From CBDESM01 sp965205165 (GTDB taxonomy: Bacteria; Chloroflexota; Dehalococcoidia; Bin125): a DNA stretch of 64,000 nt. The notes under the pieces are model-generated. The model worked only from the letters and a program-made list of their open reading frames with translations, was not told the DNA's origin and did not search any database. A program made the translations under genes and the position numbers. The stretch covers positions 2,542,001 to 2,606,000 of the forward strand of contig OZ242037.1 in assembly GCA_965205165.1 (NCBI GenBank), written 5' to 3'. Below, piece after piece: positions 52,590-60,510 of this stretch; positions within the stretch are counted from its first letter, which is position 1, and each line of letters starts with the position of its first letter.

Positions 52590-54256
52590 GTGCCGAGCCG
52601 ATCCTCTTCCTCGCCGATGATCGATTCGTCCAGCTTTTTGAACAGCGGTCTGGCCTTCGCCACCGGCGCGCCCGGCCGCAGCGCGTGCATCTGCCAGCCC
52701 AGCGACTGGATGTCCCCGTCGCTGCCCAGCATCTCGTGCAGCTGCTGGCAGCTGAACGGCAGGTAGGGCGCGAGGATCGTGCGCAGCGCCGCGATCACGT
52801 TCAGCGACGTGTACAGCGCCCGCGCCCCCGCCGGGCGGTCGTGGTCCGGCAGCGCCTTCCACGGCGCCTGCTGATCGATGTAGCGGTTCGTCTCCTGCGC
52901 CAGCGCGAACGCCTGCTGCAAGCCCTGCCGCAGCTGCACCGCCTCGATCGACACCGCCACGCTGTTCAGCGCCGATTGCGCCCGATCCAGCAGCAGCGTC
53001 GCATCCCGGTCCAGCGGCCCCGGCTCCGGCACCCGTCCGTCGAAATGCCGGTTGACCAGCGAGAACACCCGGTTGACCAAGTTCCCCCACGTCGCCACCA
53101 GCTCGTCGTTGTTCCGCCGCCAGAACTCGCGCCAGGAGAAGTCCGAATCCCCCGTCTCCGGCATCTGCGCCGCCAGCGCGTAGCGCAGCGGATCCGGGTC
53201 GTACCGCTCCAGGTAGTCGTTGATCCAGACCGCCCAGCGCTTGCTCGTGCTCGCCTTGCTGCCCGACATCGTGATGTACTGGTTCGCCGGCACGTCGTAG
53301 GGCAGGTTGTACCCGCCCGCCCCCAGCAGGATCGCCGGCCAGATCACCGTGTGGAACGGGATGTTGTCCTTGCCGATGAAGTTGTAGATGCGCGCATCGT
53401 CCGACTGCCAGAAATCGCGCCAGGCTTCGGGCTCGCCGCGCTCGCGGGCCCATTCGATCGTGGCCGAGAGGTACCCGATCACCGCCTCGAACCAGACGTA
53501 GATGCGCTTGTCCTCCCAGCCCTCGATCGGCACCGGCACGCCCCACGCGATGTCCCGCGTGATCGCCCGATCCGGCAGCCCCTCGCGCAGCATCCCCCGC
53601 GTGAAGTTGAGCACGTGCGGGCGCCAATGCTCCTTGCCCTCGGAGATCCACTCGCGGAGCGGCTCGCCGAAGCCGCTCAGCTGCAGGAAGCAGTGCTCCG
53701 ACTGCCGCAGCTCCGGCGTCGCCCCCGTCTGCCGCGAGCGCGGATTGATCAGCTCGATCGCGTCCAGCTGCGACCCGCACGCATCGCACTGATCCCCCCG
53801 CGCATCCGGATCGTGGCAGCGCGGGCACTCCCCGTTCACGTACCGATCCGGCAAAAACCGCCCCGCCTCAGGGTCGTAGAACAGGTCCTGCGTCCGCGTG
53901 AACAGGTGCCCGTTCTCCTGCAGCGCGTTGAACAGCCCGTGCACCACCTCGCGGTGGTTGTCCGTCATCGTCGTCGTGAACGTGTCGAACGAGATCCCCA
54001 TCCCCTCCCACGTCCGCAGGATGTCCGGGTGGAAGTGATCCACGATCTCCCGCGGCGTCTTTCCCTCGTCATCCGCCCGCACCGTGATCGGCGTGCCGTG
54101 CGCGTCCGAACCCGACACCATCGCCACCCGGTTGCCGCGGATGCGGTGGTAGCGCGCGAAGATGTCCGCCGGCAGGTAGGCGCCGCCGAGCTGCCCGTGG
54201 TGGATCGGCCCGTTCGCGTACGGCCAAGCCACGCAGACGAGAATGTTGTCGCTCAT
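52586..54256 (-). CDS. metG: Methionine--tRNA ligase
   Basis: A 556-residue class I synthetase. The HIGH region is PYANGPIHHGQLGGAYLPAD (about 12-31; HHGQ variant of HIGH). The zinc knuckle is CPRCHDPDARGDQCDACG (about 142-159), and the KMSKS equivalent is YITMSGSKASTSKRW, the xSTSK variant seen in some MetG subgroups. The C-terminal anticodon-binding helices are present, but the tRNA-binding OB domain (dimerisation extension) is not. The frame opens beyond 54256; ATG there gives MSDNILVCVAWPYANG. Confidence 0.96.
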   Translation of the reverse strand: MSDNILVCVAWPYANGPIHHGQLGGAYLPADIFARYHRIRGNRVAMVSGSDAHGTPITVRADDEGKTPREIVDHFHPDILRTWEGMGISFDTFTTTMTDNHREVVHGLFNALQENGHLFTRTQDLFYDPEAGRFLPDRYVNGECPRCHDPDARGDQCDACGSQLDAIELINPRSRQTGATPELRQSEHCFLQLSGFGEPLREWISEGKEHWRPHVLNFTRGMLREGLPDRAITRDIAWGVPVPIEGWEDKRIYVWFEAVIGYLSATIEWARERGEPEAWRDFWQSDDARIYNFIGKDNIPFHTVIWPAILLGAGGYNLPYDVPANQYITMSGSKASTSKRWAVWINDYLERYDPDPLRYALAAQMPETGDSDFSWREFWRRNNDELVATWGNLVNRVFSLVNRHFDGRVPEPGPLDRDATLLLDRAQSALNSVAVSIEAVQLRQGLQQAFALAQETNRYIDQQAPWKALPDHDRPAGARALYTSLNVIAALRTILAPYLPFSCQQLHEMLGSDGDIQSLGWQMHALRPGAPVAKARPLFKKLDESIIGEEEDRLGT

Positions 54257-54302
54257 GGGCGGTGCTCCTCCGCGGGTAGCGTCGCACTGCGCTGGTACGC
54301 GG

Positions 54303-55115
54303 TCAACGCGGCCAGAGCGCGTACACCTCGCTGCGCGGCCGGCCGGCCGTGCGGGCCACCGCTTTGGCCGCCTCGCTGCGCGACGCGCCGCCGTCCGCGG
54401 CCGCCGCCAGCGCATCGGCGATCTCCGCGTCGCCCCACTCTGCCACAGGTTCGGGCGGCACGATGAGAATGGCGAATTCCCCCCGCGGCCGCGGGAAGGC
54501 CGCCGGCGCATCGGCCGCGCGCCCGCGCCAAATCTGCTCGTGCAGCTTGGTCAGCTCGCGCCCGATCACGAGCCGCGCATCGGGCAGCGCCTGCGCGAGA
54601 TCGGCCAGCGCCCCGCCGACCCGATGGGGCGATTCGAAGACGATGGTCGGCAGTTGCGAGTCCGCAACCGCCGCGAAGAAGCGGACCCGCTCGGCTTGGC
54701 GCTTGGGCAGGAAGCCGGCGAAGCGGACATCGGCCCCGGCGATGCCGGCCGCGGACCAGAGCGCGATCGGCGTAGCCGCCCCCGGGATCGGAACGACGTT
54801 GATGCCCGCTTCAACCGCGGCCGCGACCAAGGCGCGGCCGGGATCGGAGACCCCGGGCGTGCCGGCGTCGGAGATGAGCGCGACCGACTCGCCAGCGGCG
54901 AGGCGCTCGATCAGCTGCGGCGTGGTGCGCTCGCGGTTGCGGTCGTTGTAGGGCGCGGTCGGCGTGGCGATCTCATGCCGGCGCAGCAGCTTGGCCGCGA
55001 CAGGCGGGCTTTCAGCCGCGATCAGGTCGCATTCGCGCAGCATCCGCAGGGCGCGCAGGGTGATGTCCTCGAGATTGCCGATCGGCGTGGCGACGATGAA
55101 GAGGGTCCCGCTCAC
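54303..55115 (-). CDS. rsmI: 16S rRNA 2'-O-ribose C1402 methyltransferase RsmI
   Basis: A 270-residue SPOUT-unrelated tetrapyrrole-methylase fold enzyme. Signatures: GTLFIVATPIGNLEDITLRA (about 3-22), ESPPVAAKLLRRHEIATP, ALISDAGTPGVSDPGRALVA (about 77-96), VPIPGAATPIALWSAAGIAG and VFESPHRVGGALADLAQALP. It methylates C1402 of 16S rRNA with SAM. Start GTG 55115 is supported by a TACCCT box six bases upstream (leaderless). It may be followed in the same transcript by metG. Confidence 0.93.
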   Translation of the reverse strand: MSGTLFIVATPIGNLEDITLRALRMLRECDLIAAESPPVAAKLLRRHEIATPTAPYNDRNRERTTPQLIERLAAGESVALISDAGTPGVSDPGRALVAAAVEAGINVVPIPGAATPIALWSAAGIAGADVRFAGFLPKRQAERVRFFAAVADSQLPTIVFESPHRVGGALADLAQALPDARLVIGRELTKLHEQIWRGRAADAPAAFPRPRGEFAILIVPPEPVAEWGDAEIADALAAAADGGASRSEAAKAVARTAGRPRSEVYALWPR

Positions 55116-55121
55116 CCGCAC

Positions 55122-55127
55122 AGGGTA
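55122..55127 (-). promoter_or_regulatory. Leaderless -10 box of rsmI
   Basis: TACCCT on the minus strand (55127 to 55122), then six bases, then GTG at 55115. Transcription would start at or next to the initiation codon. Confidence 0.45.
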
Positions 55128-55189
55128 GGCAGCGCCGCTCTGTTGCGCGGAATGCAGAGGGGCGGATTCGGCGTAGACGCGGGCAGCGC

Positions 55190-55195
55190 TATCCT
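55190..55195 (+). promoter_or_regulatory. -10-like box of guaB3-type gene
   Basis: TATCCT lies 132 bases before the ATG at 55328. It gives a leader of about 125 bases, unusually long for this window. Confidence 0.35.
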
Positions 55196-55270
55196 GCCCC
55201 GAACAGCCTCGGCGAGATTGGGAGCGGGAGTGCATTCCATCCCCCGATGCGCGGCACGGACTCGAACGAC

Positions 55271-55295
55271 GCAACGCGGCCCTGCGCCGCGTTGC
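55271..55295 (+). promoter_or_regulatory. Hairpin in leader of IMPDH-like gene
   Basis: A perfect 10-bp stem, GCAACGCGGC (55271-55280) with GCCGCGTTGC (55286-55295), around loop CCTGC. The following bases (GCCGCGTTAACGGC) can form a second, partly competing pairing. The ribosome site GGGAGG comes about 20 bases later. It could be a regulatory leader or simply a stable hairpin. Confidence 0.35.
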
Positions 55296-55327
55296 CGCGT
55301 TAACGGCGAATTCAGGGAGGCCCCGCC

Positions 55328-56542
55328 ATGACCACGCTGACGACGACGCATGAGCCCGCGCTCGAGACCGCGCCGCGCAACGGCGGCGGGCTGCCCCAGT
55401 TCGGCGCGACACCGGAACGCAAGGCGCTGCGCGAGGCCTACGGGTTCGACGACGTGGCGATCGTGCCCGGCCAGGTGACGATCAACCCCGAGCTGACCGA
55501 CGTGACCACGGAGATCGCGGGGCAGCACCTGCAAGTGCCGATCCTGGCGGCCGCGATGGACGCGGTGGTCGACCCGGAGTTCGCCGTCAAGGTCGGCGCG
55601 CGCGGCGGACTCGCGGTGCTCAACTTGGAGGGGCTGCAATGCCGCTTCGACGACCCGGAGGCCGTGCTGGAAGAGGTCGCGGCCAGCGACACCGAGGGCG
55701 CAACCGCGATCCTGCAGCGCGCCTACACGACGCCGATCCGCGATGAATTGGTCGGGCGCAGGGTCGCCGAGATCAAGGCCGGCGGAGCCGCCGCCGCCGT
55801 GTCCGTCACCCCGCCCAACGCCAAGCGCCTCGCCCCCGCCGTCCGCGACGCCGGCGCGGATGTCTTCGTCGTCCAGTCCACCGTCACCACCGCCCGCCAC
55901 TACTCCAACTCCAAGACCGGCCTGATCCTGCGCGACCTGATCGATCAGATCGGAATCCCGACCCTGGTCGGCAACACCGTCGGGTTCCAGTCTTCGATCG
56001 AGCTGATGGAGGAGGGAATCGCGGGCCTCCTCGTCGGCGTCGGCCCCGGCGCCGCCTGCACCAGCCGCGAGGTGCTCGGCATCGGCGTCCCCCAGGTCTC
56101 CGCCACCATCGAGTGCGCCTACGCCCGCGATGTCTACGCCCAGCGCACTGGCCGCTACGTCCCGATCATCACCGACGGCGGCATCCGCACCGGCGGCGAC
56201 TTCTGCAAGGCCTTCGTCGCCGGCGCCGACGCCGTCATGATCGGCTCCCCCTTCGCCGGCGCCGCCGAAGCCCCCGGCCGCGGCTTCCATTGGGGCATGG
56301 CCACCCCCCACGCCGAACTCCCCCGCGGCGTCCGCGTCCACGTCGGCCAGCACACCACCCTCGACCGCCTCCTCTTCGGCCCCACCAGCCGCACCGACGG
56401 CACCGAAAACCTGATCGGCGCCTTGAAAACCTGCATGGGCAGCGTAGGCGCCGAAACGCTGAGGGAACTCCACCAAACGGAGATGGTAGTAGCCCCCGCA
56501 ATCAAGACCGAAGGCAAGCGCTACCAGATGATGCGCGACTAA
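55328..56542 (+). CDS. GuaB3-type IMP dehydrogenase family protein
   Basis: A 404-residue TIM-barrel protein of the IMPDH/GMP reductase superfamily without CBS domains. LREAYGFDDVAIVPGQVTIN and VPILAAAMDAVVDPEFAVKV open the barrel. The catalytic Cys loop is VGVGPGAACTSREVLGIGVP (about 238-257, Cys at about 246). YVPIITDGGIRTGGDFCKAF binds phosphate. This pattern matches the GuaB3 group of actinobacteria and Chloroflexota. GuaB3 proteins have been debated, with GMP reductase-like function shown in one lineage, so true IMPDH activity is not assured. Codon usage changes within the gene near 55790. Confidence 0.85.
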   Translation: MTTLTTTHEPALETAPRNGGGLPQFGATPERKALREAYGFDDVAIVPGQVTINPELTDVTTEIAGQHLQVPILAAAMDAVVDPEFAVKVGARGGLAVLNLEGLQCRFDDPEAVLEEVAASDTEGATAILQRAYTTPIRDELVGRRVAEIKAGGAAAAVSVTPPNAKRLAPAVRDAGADVFVVQSTVTTARHYSNSKTGLILRDLIDQIGIPTLVGNTVGFQSSIELMEEGIAGLLVGVGPGAACTSREVLGIGVPQVSATIECAYARDVYAQRTGRYVPIITDGGIRTGGDFCKAFVAGADAVMIGSPFAGAAEAPGRGFHWGMATPHAELPRGVRVHVGQHTTLDRLLFGPTSRTDGTENLIGALKTCMGSVGAETLRELHQTEMVVAPAIKTEGKRYQMMRD

Positions 56543-56554
56543 GCGAAACGCTTA
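56540..56554. promoter_or_regulatory. Palindrome upstream of membrane HTH gene
   Basis: TAAGCG-AAA-CGCTTA is a perfect 6-bp inverted repeat overlapping the guaB3 stop codon, 22 bases before the HTH gene start. It could be an operator for autoregulation by that protein, or a small terminator without T-run. Confidence 0.3.
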
Positions 56555-56576
56555 GGCATACTGGTGAGGCTGGACA

Positions 56577-57440
56577 ATGCCGTCGAGTCGAGGCTATTCC
56601 GCAACCGTAAAGCAGGAAGTGGTCCGCCTGATTGAGAGCGGCTTGTCGATAGCCGAGGCTGCTCGACACGCCAATGTATCTCCATCAACCGCACGCAGGT
56701 GGTGGAAGATATACGAAACTGATGGCCCAGAGGCGCTAGGCATAGAAGGCGTCACTACCGCGAATGATCCTGTGATAGCAGAAAGCGCTGACCTTCAAGC
56801 ATTTGTCTCCCATTTGCGCAATTGGGAACACGTTGAAGATGAAGACGAAATGGATGAAGCTGCGAAAGACAGCGCCGAGATTGTCCTGACGAGTGACGAT
56901 GCGATGGAAACGCTCGAACCAGCGGAAGAATCGTTCGACTTCGACGAACCGCTTGCTGAGTCGTCAATCGCAGTCCCAAGTTCCGCGACGCATGCGCTCA
57001 GGCCAGATGACCGGGTGCCAGACGATCACGCTGGCGACGAATCGGCTAGCCGGCAAACATGGAGAAATTTCAGATACAGTTTGAACCACAATAATTCTGA
57101 TGACGATGAATCTCTATCCCTGCGCGCTAAAGTCGCAGTTGTTGGAACAGTGCTCGCTATAGTCGGCATCGCATGGATCGTCGACCTTGCCACTGACGCA
57201 AGCACGAACGACTGCGCGATCAGCGTGATCCAGTCTGAGATGGTGCTGGCAGCCGTCGCAGATGGGAGAATCTTATGGGATCCATACTGGACGGGACGAT
57301 TCGCCAGCGAGCGCAGTGCACTGAACTGGGTGGCCGACAAGCGTGATTGGTTCTTCAGTGAATGCCGGCCATTCCTTGAAGAGGAAGCTCATTTCGATGA
57401 GCTGGAGCGCATCCGGCGCGTCTTCGGCACGAGGCCATAG
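56577..57440 (+). CDS. Membrane-anchored HTH protein of unknown function
   Basis: A 287-residue protein in three parts. Residues 1-50 form a transposase/homeodomain-like HTH: SATVKQEVVRLIESGLSIAE, AARHANVSPSTARRWWKIYE. About 60-165 is a very acidic low-complexity linker (DEDEMDEAAKDSAE). About 188-207 is one membrane helix (AKVAVVGTVLAIVGIAWIVD), followed by a 75-residue outer domain with two Cys and WDPYWTGRFASERSALNWVA. This is the layout of a one-component membrane transcription regulator, but no family is recognised. G+C is clearly lower than its neighbours, pointing to transfer. Confidence 0.65.
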   Translation: MPSSRGYSATVKQEVVRLIESGLSIAEAARHANVSPSTARRWWKIYETDGPEALGIEGVTTANDPVIAESADLQAFVSHLRNWEHVEDEDEMDEAAKDSAEIVLTSDDAMETLEPAEESFDFDEPLAESSIAVPSSATHALRPDDRVPDDHAGDESASRQTWRNFRYSLNHNNSDDDESLSLRAKVAVVGTVLAIVGIAWIVDLATDASTNDCAISVIQSEMVLAAVADGRILWDPYWTGRFASERSALNWVADKRDWFFSECRPFLEEEAHFDELERIRRVFGTRP

Positions 57441-57655
57441 CCGTATGGATCACGGATAAGAAACCTTATGCCGGCAACAGATTCGGCATCTGACGGCGTG
57501 AGCAGCCTCGGCTGATCAGATCCCGCCACGAACGAACTCGACGCCTGAGACGAAATCGAGACCGTCGTTGGCGGTGGCGCTCAGCGACGCAGGCACCGGC
57601 AGCCTGCTAGACTTGGGCTGACTCATGCGCGACAGGCGCGAGACGGAGGTGCGAG
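57441..57655 (+). other. Intergenic region with promoter for the next gene
   Basis: No ORF with coding character is seen in these 215 bases. TAGACT (57608-57613) is a -10-like box, and GGAGGT (57645-57650) is the ribosome site of the gene at 57656. The rest has no recognisable repeat or strong hairpin. Confidence 0.4.
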
Positions 57656-57949
57656 ATGGCCGAGGCTGAGATTGCGACGAAACTCGACATGCCCGTCGGC
57701 CAGACGGTCCGCACCCTGAAGCGGCTCGATTTCTCCCAGCCGCCCGAGTGGGAACAGGATGTGGCTTGGATCGTCGTCAAACTGCGCCACCTTGATGGCG
57801 AGAACGCCCTTTCCGTGATCAGCGTCGACGGCGACGAGTCCCGGCTGCTGCCCGCATCGGAAGCGCGTGCGCTGATGTCCGAACTCGCGGAGGCGGCGAC
57901 CACCGGAACCTGTCTGGGCGAAGACGAGCCCGACGCCAGCTCCTCCTGA
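57656..57949 (+). CDS. Uncharacterised small protein
   Basis: A 97-residue protein. It begins AEAEIATKLDMPVGQTVRTL, continues PPEWEQDVAWIVVKLRHLDG and LSVISVDGDESRLLPASEAR, and ends in a helix plus acidic tail. It has no signal peptide, membrane segment or Cys cluster (one Cys). A good GGAGGT site and promoter support expression. It may share a transcript with the next gene, 28 bases on. Function unknown. Confidence 0.55.
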   Translation: MAEAEIATKLDMPVGQTVRTLKRLDFSQPPEWEQDVAWIVVKLRHLDGENALSVISVDGDESRLLPASEARALMSELAEAATTGTCLGEDEPDASSS

Positions 57950-57977
57950 GCTGTGTGCCGGTGCCCGCAGCACTCCG

Positions 57978-58466
57978 ATGACGAGCGATCAAGGCGGTCT
58001 GCGCCTCGTACTGCTCCAAGCCATCGCGATTTTGGATGAACATCTGCCAGTGCTGGAACAATTCTACGTGCGTCGCGCCGATCCCGATTTGGCGGACGCG
58101 TCGCAGCTGCTGGACGCGTTGGGGCATACCTGCTCGATTCTGTTCCCCCACCATGTGTTCAGCCCGAATCTGCACAGAATCGTCACCAAAGAATTCATGC
58201 ACGCACTTTCAGAAGCGGAACAGAGCGTCTGCGCTGATGTGCGAGAGATACGAAACAGGGAATGGGGCCATTTCGACGAGCGCAGCCATCGGGCCCGACC
58301 ATCGATAAGAACTCCACTGCATGACGTGCCGTTCTCTGACCTGGCGGAACTCGCCCAGTACATGGAGATCGAGGTACCCATTCCCGACCGCGAAGATGGC
58401 GCAACATATGTCAGCGTGCTGCGACGCCTGCGCGACCATCTCGCTCGTCAGGCGGAAGAATCTTAA
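57978..58466 (+). CDS. Uncharacterised protein
   Basis: A 162-residue, mainly helical, His/Asp-rich protein: LLQAIAILDEHLPVLEQFYV, LLDALGHTCSILFPHHVFSP, FMHALSEAEQSVCADVREIR, LHDVPFSDLAELAQYMEIEV. No domain is recognised. Its base composition and codon use (less G/C-biased third positions) resemble the HTH gene upstream, so it probably belongs to the same acquired segment. It converges on the serine hydrolase gene with an 18-base gap. Confidence 0.55.
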   Translation: MTSDQGGLRLVLLQAIAILDEHLPVLEQFYVRRADPDLADASQLLDALGHTCSILFPHHVFSPNLHRIVTKEFMHALSEAEQSVCADVREIRNREWGHFDERSHRARPSIRTPLHDVPFSDLAELAQYMEIEVPIPDREDGATYVSVLRRLRDHLARQAEES

Positions 58467-58484
58467 CCCCGGTTCAAGCACGCT

Positions 58485-59630
58485 CTAAAGCGCCTCGTAG
58501 ATCAAATCAATCAGCCGCCGCGTATGGCGGTGCTGCCAGCCTTGGCGGCCTTGGTTCATCACGTAGCCGAAACCCAGGCTCGCGTCTGGGTCGGCGAAAC
58601 CCAGGCTTCCGCCGCCGCCGAAATGTCCGAAGGTTTCCGGGTTCGGGCCGAGCGGGCGCTCTTTCATCGCCAGTTGGAAGCCGCTCGCGAACCTGGTCGG
58701 GCGGCCGAGCACTTCATCCACGCCGTATACCTGCTCGCGGGTCGCTTCGCAGATTGTCGCGGGCCCGAGGATCGGATACCCGGCAACCTCGCCCGTCGTC
58801 GCCAACGCTCCGTACAGCCTCGCCAGCGCCCTCGCGCTTCCGTGCCCGTTCGTGCTGGGGAACTCGGCTGCGCGGTACTCGCGCGAGTTCTGGCTGCCGG
58901 GGCCGCTCTTGGGCATCGGCGGGTTGCGGTTGGCGAGGAGCTGGAGCGGATTGAGCGGGTTGCGCACCGCATCCGGCGGCGATGTGACCGGCAGCATGTC
59001 CGCCGTGCGCTCGTCCTCCTCCGCGCCGGTGCCGAGATGAAAGTCGATCTCCGCCGGATCGCGCAACTCGTCCTGGAGGAACCGCCCGATCCGCTTGCCG
59101 CTGACGCGCCGGATGATCTCGCCCAGCAGGAAACCCTGAGTGTTCGAGTGGTACCCGTGCGCCGTGCCCGGCTCCCACCACGGCTCCTGCGCCGCCAGCG
59201 ATGCGGTCATCAGATCCCAATCCAGCTGCGAACCGGCCGGCAGCGGACGCCGGATCGCGGGCAGCCCCGCCTGATGCGTCAGCAGCCAGCGCACCGGGAT
59301 TTGCGCCTTGCCCGCCTGCGCGAACTCCGGCCAGTACTCCGCCACCGGCGCATCCACGTCCAGCTCGCCGCGCTCATGCAAGCGCCAGATCAGAATCGCG
59401 CAGACCGCCTTGCCCACGGAGTAGCAGCAGACGATCGTGTCCTCCCGCCAAGCTTTGTCATGCGCGGCGTTGGTCCAGCCGCCCCAGAGGTCGAGCACGG
59501 GTTCCCCGTCGATGGCGACCGCGATGGCCGCGCCGGTTTCGGAGCCGGCCGCGAAGTTGTCGGTGAAGGCCTCGCGCACCGCTTGGAAGCGGGGCTGGCA
59601 GAAGCCGTCCACCGGTGCGGGCCCGCTCAT
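58485..59630 (-). CDS. Serine hydrolase of the class C beta-lactamase family
   Basis: A 381-residue beta-lactamase/esterase-like protein. The active-site SxxK is in IVCCYSVGKAVCAILIWRLH (SVGK, about 73-76), the Tyr motif is GTAHGYHSNTQGFLLGEIIR (YHSN, about 169-172), and the third box is ETFGHFGGGGSLGFADPDAS (HFGGGG in place of KTG). No signal peptide is seen, so an intracellular esterase or peptidase is more likely than drug resistance. Start ATG 59630 fits the family N-terminus (DGFCQPRFQAVREAFTDNFA). Confidence 0.85.
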   Translation of the reverse strand: MSGPAPVDGFCQPRFQAVREAFTDNFAAGSETGAAIAVAIDGEPVLDLWGGWTNAAHDKAWREDTIVCCYSVGKAVCAILIWRLHERGELDVDAPVAEYWPEFAQAGKAQIPVRWLLTHQAGLPAIRRPLPAGSQLDWDLMTASLAAQEPWWEPGTAHGYHSNTQGFLLGEIIRRVSGKRIGRFLQDELRDPAEIDFHLGTGAEEDERTADMLPVTSPPDAVRNPLNPLQLLANRNPPMPKSGPGSQNSREYRAAEFPSTNGHGSARALARLYGALATTGEVAGYPILGPATICEATREQVYGVDEVLGRPTRFASGFQLAMKERPLGPNPETFGHFGGGGSLGFADPDASLGFGYVMNQGRQGWQHRHTRRLIDLIYEAL

Positions 59631-59637
59631 CTCGGCC

Positions 59638-60510
59638 TCAGCAGGCGATGCGGACGGCGCGCGGGCGCTCGGCGAAATCGTTGAGGATGGCGATCTCCGC
59701 ATCGGGCATCAGCCGGTGCGCCGCGCCGGCCACCTCGTCCTCTTGGCCGGGGTCGATTTCGAGGACGGCGACTCCGTTGGGCGCGAGGCGGGAAGCGAGC
59801 TGGGGGACCAGCCGCAGATTGTGCTCGGTGCCCTTCTTGCCGGAGGCGAGGGCGATGCGCGGCTCGTTCCGGGCGACTTCCGGTTCAAGCGTTGGCAGGC
59901 GGTCTTCAGGGATGTACGGGAGGTTGGCGACGATGCAGTGGAAGGGGCCGAGCACGCCGCTGAGCAGGTCCGCCTGCACTAATTCCGGCCGCCGCCGCGG
60001 CAGCAGTTTGCCCGCGTTGCGGGCGGCGACGGCGAGCGCGTCGCGGGAAATGTCGGTGCAGAGCAGCTCCATCCGCCGAGCGTTGCGGGCGACGGCGATG
60101 CCGAGCGCGCCGGAACCGCAGCCGACATCGGCGATGCGGCCGTTGCGGATTCGGGCGCGCTTGAGATGGTCGAGCGCCGTATCGACGAGCAGCTCGGATT
60201 CGGGCCGCGGGATCAGCACGTCGGGCGAGACCTCGAATGACAGCCGGTAGAACTCGCGCGTGCGGGTGATGTAGGCCAGCGGCTTGCGCCCGCAGCGCTG
60301 CGCCAGCGCGTCGCGGAGCTTGGCGGCGGCGTCTTCGGCGAGCGTGTCGGAGAGGTTGGCGTAGAGCTGCGCGCGCGAGAGCCCGGTGGCGTGCCGCAGC
60401 AGTACCTCCGCCTCGAAACGCGCGTCCTCGATGCCCGCCTGCTCGAGCTCGGCGGCCGCGCTCATCCAAACATCGCGGAGGATCCGCACCTCGGCGTCGG
60501 CGGCGGTCAT
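59638..60510 (-). CDS. prmC: Release factor glutamine methyltransferase PrmC
   Basis: A 290-residue SAM enzyme that methylates the GGQ glutamine of release factors. It has the N-terminal helical domain (EAEVLLRHATGLSRAQLYAN), then GRKPLAYITRTREFYRLSFE, PDVLIPRPESELLVDTALDH, SAM motif GRIADVGCGSGALGIAVARN (about 122-141), and the catalytic loop FHCIVANLPYIPEDRL. The family NPPY appears as NLPY. It lies directly after prfA, overlapping by four bases, which fits its job on RF1. Confidence 0.93.
   Translation of the reverse strand: MTAADAEVRILRDVWMSAAAELEQAGIEDARFEAEVLLRHATGLSRAQLYANLSDTLAEDAAAKLRDALAQRCGRKPLAYITRTREFYRLSFEVSPDVLIPRPESELLVDTALDHLKRARIRNGRIADVGCGSGALGIAVARNARRMELLCTDISRDALAVAARNAGKLLPRRRPELVQADLLSGVLGPFHCIVANLPYIPEDRLPTLEPEVARNEPRIALASGKKGTEHNLRLVPQLASRLAPNGVAVLEIDPGQEDEVAGAAHRLMPDAEIAILNDFAERPRAVRIAC

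Noticed and set aside
57623..57973. Minus-strand ORF of 116 aa opposite the small unknown gene
   Set aside because: The plus-strand gene has a promoter box and a good GGAGGT site. The minus frame has neither.
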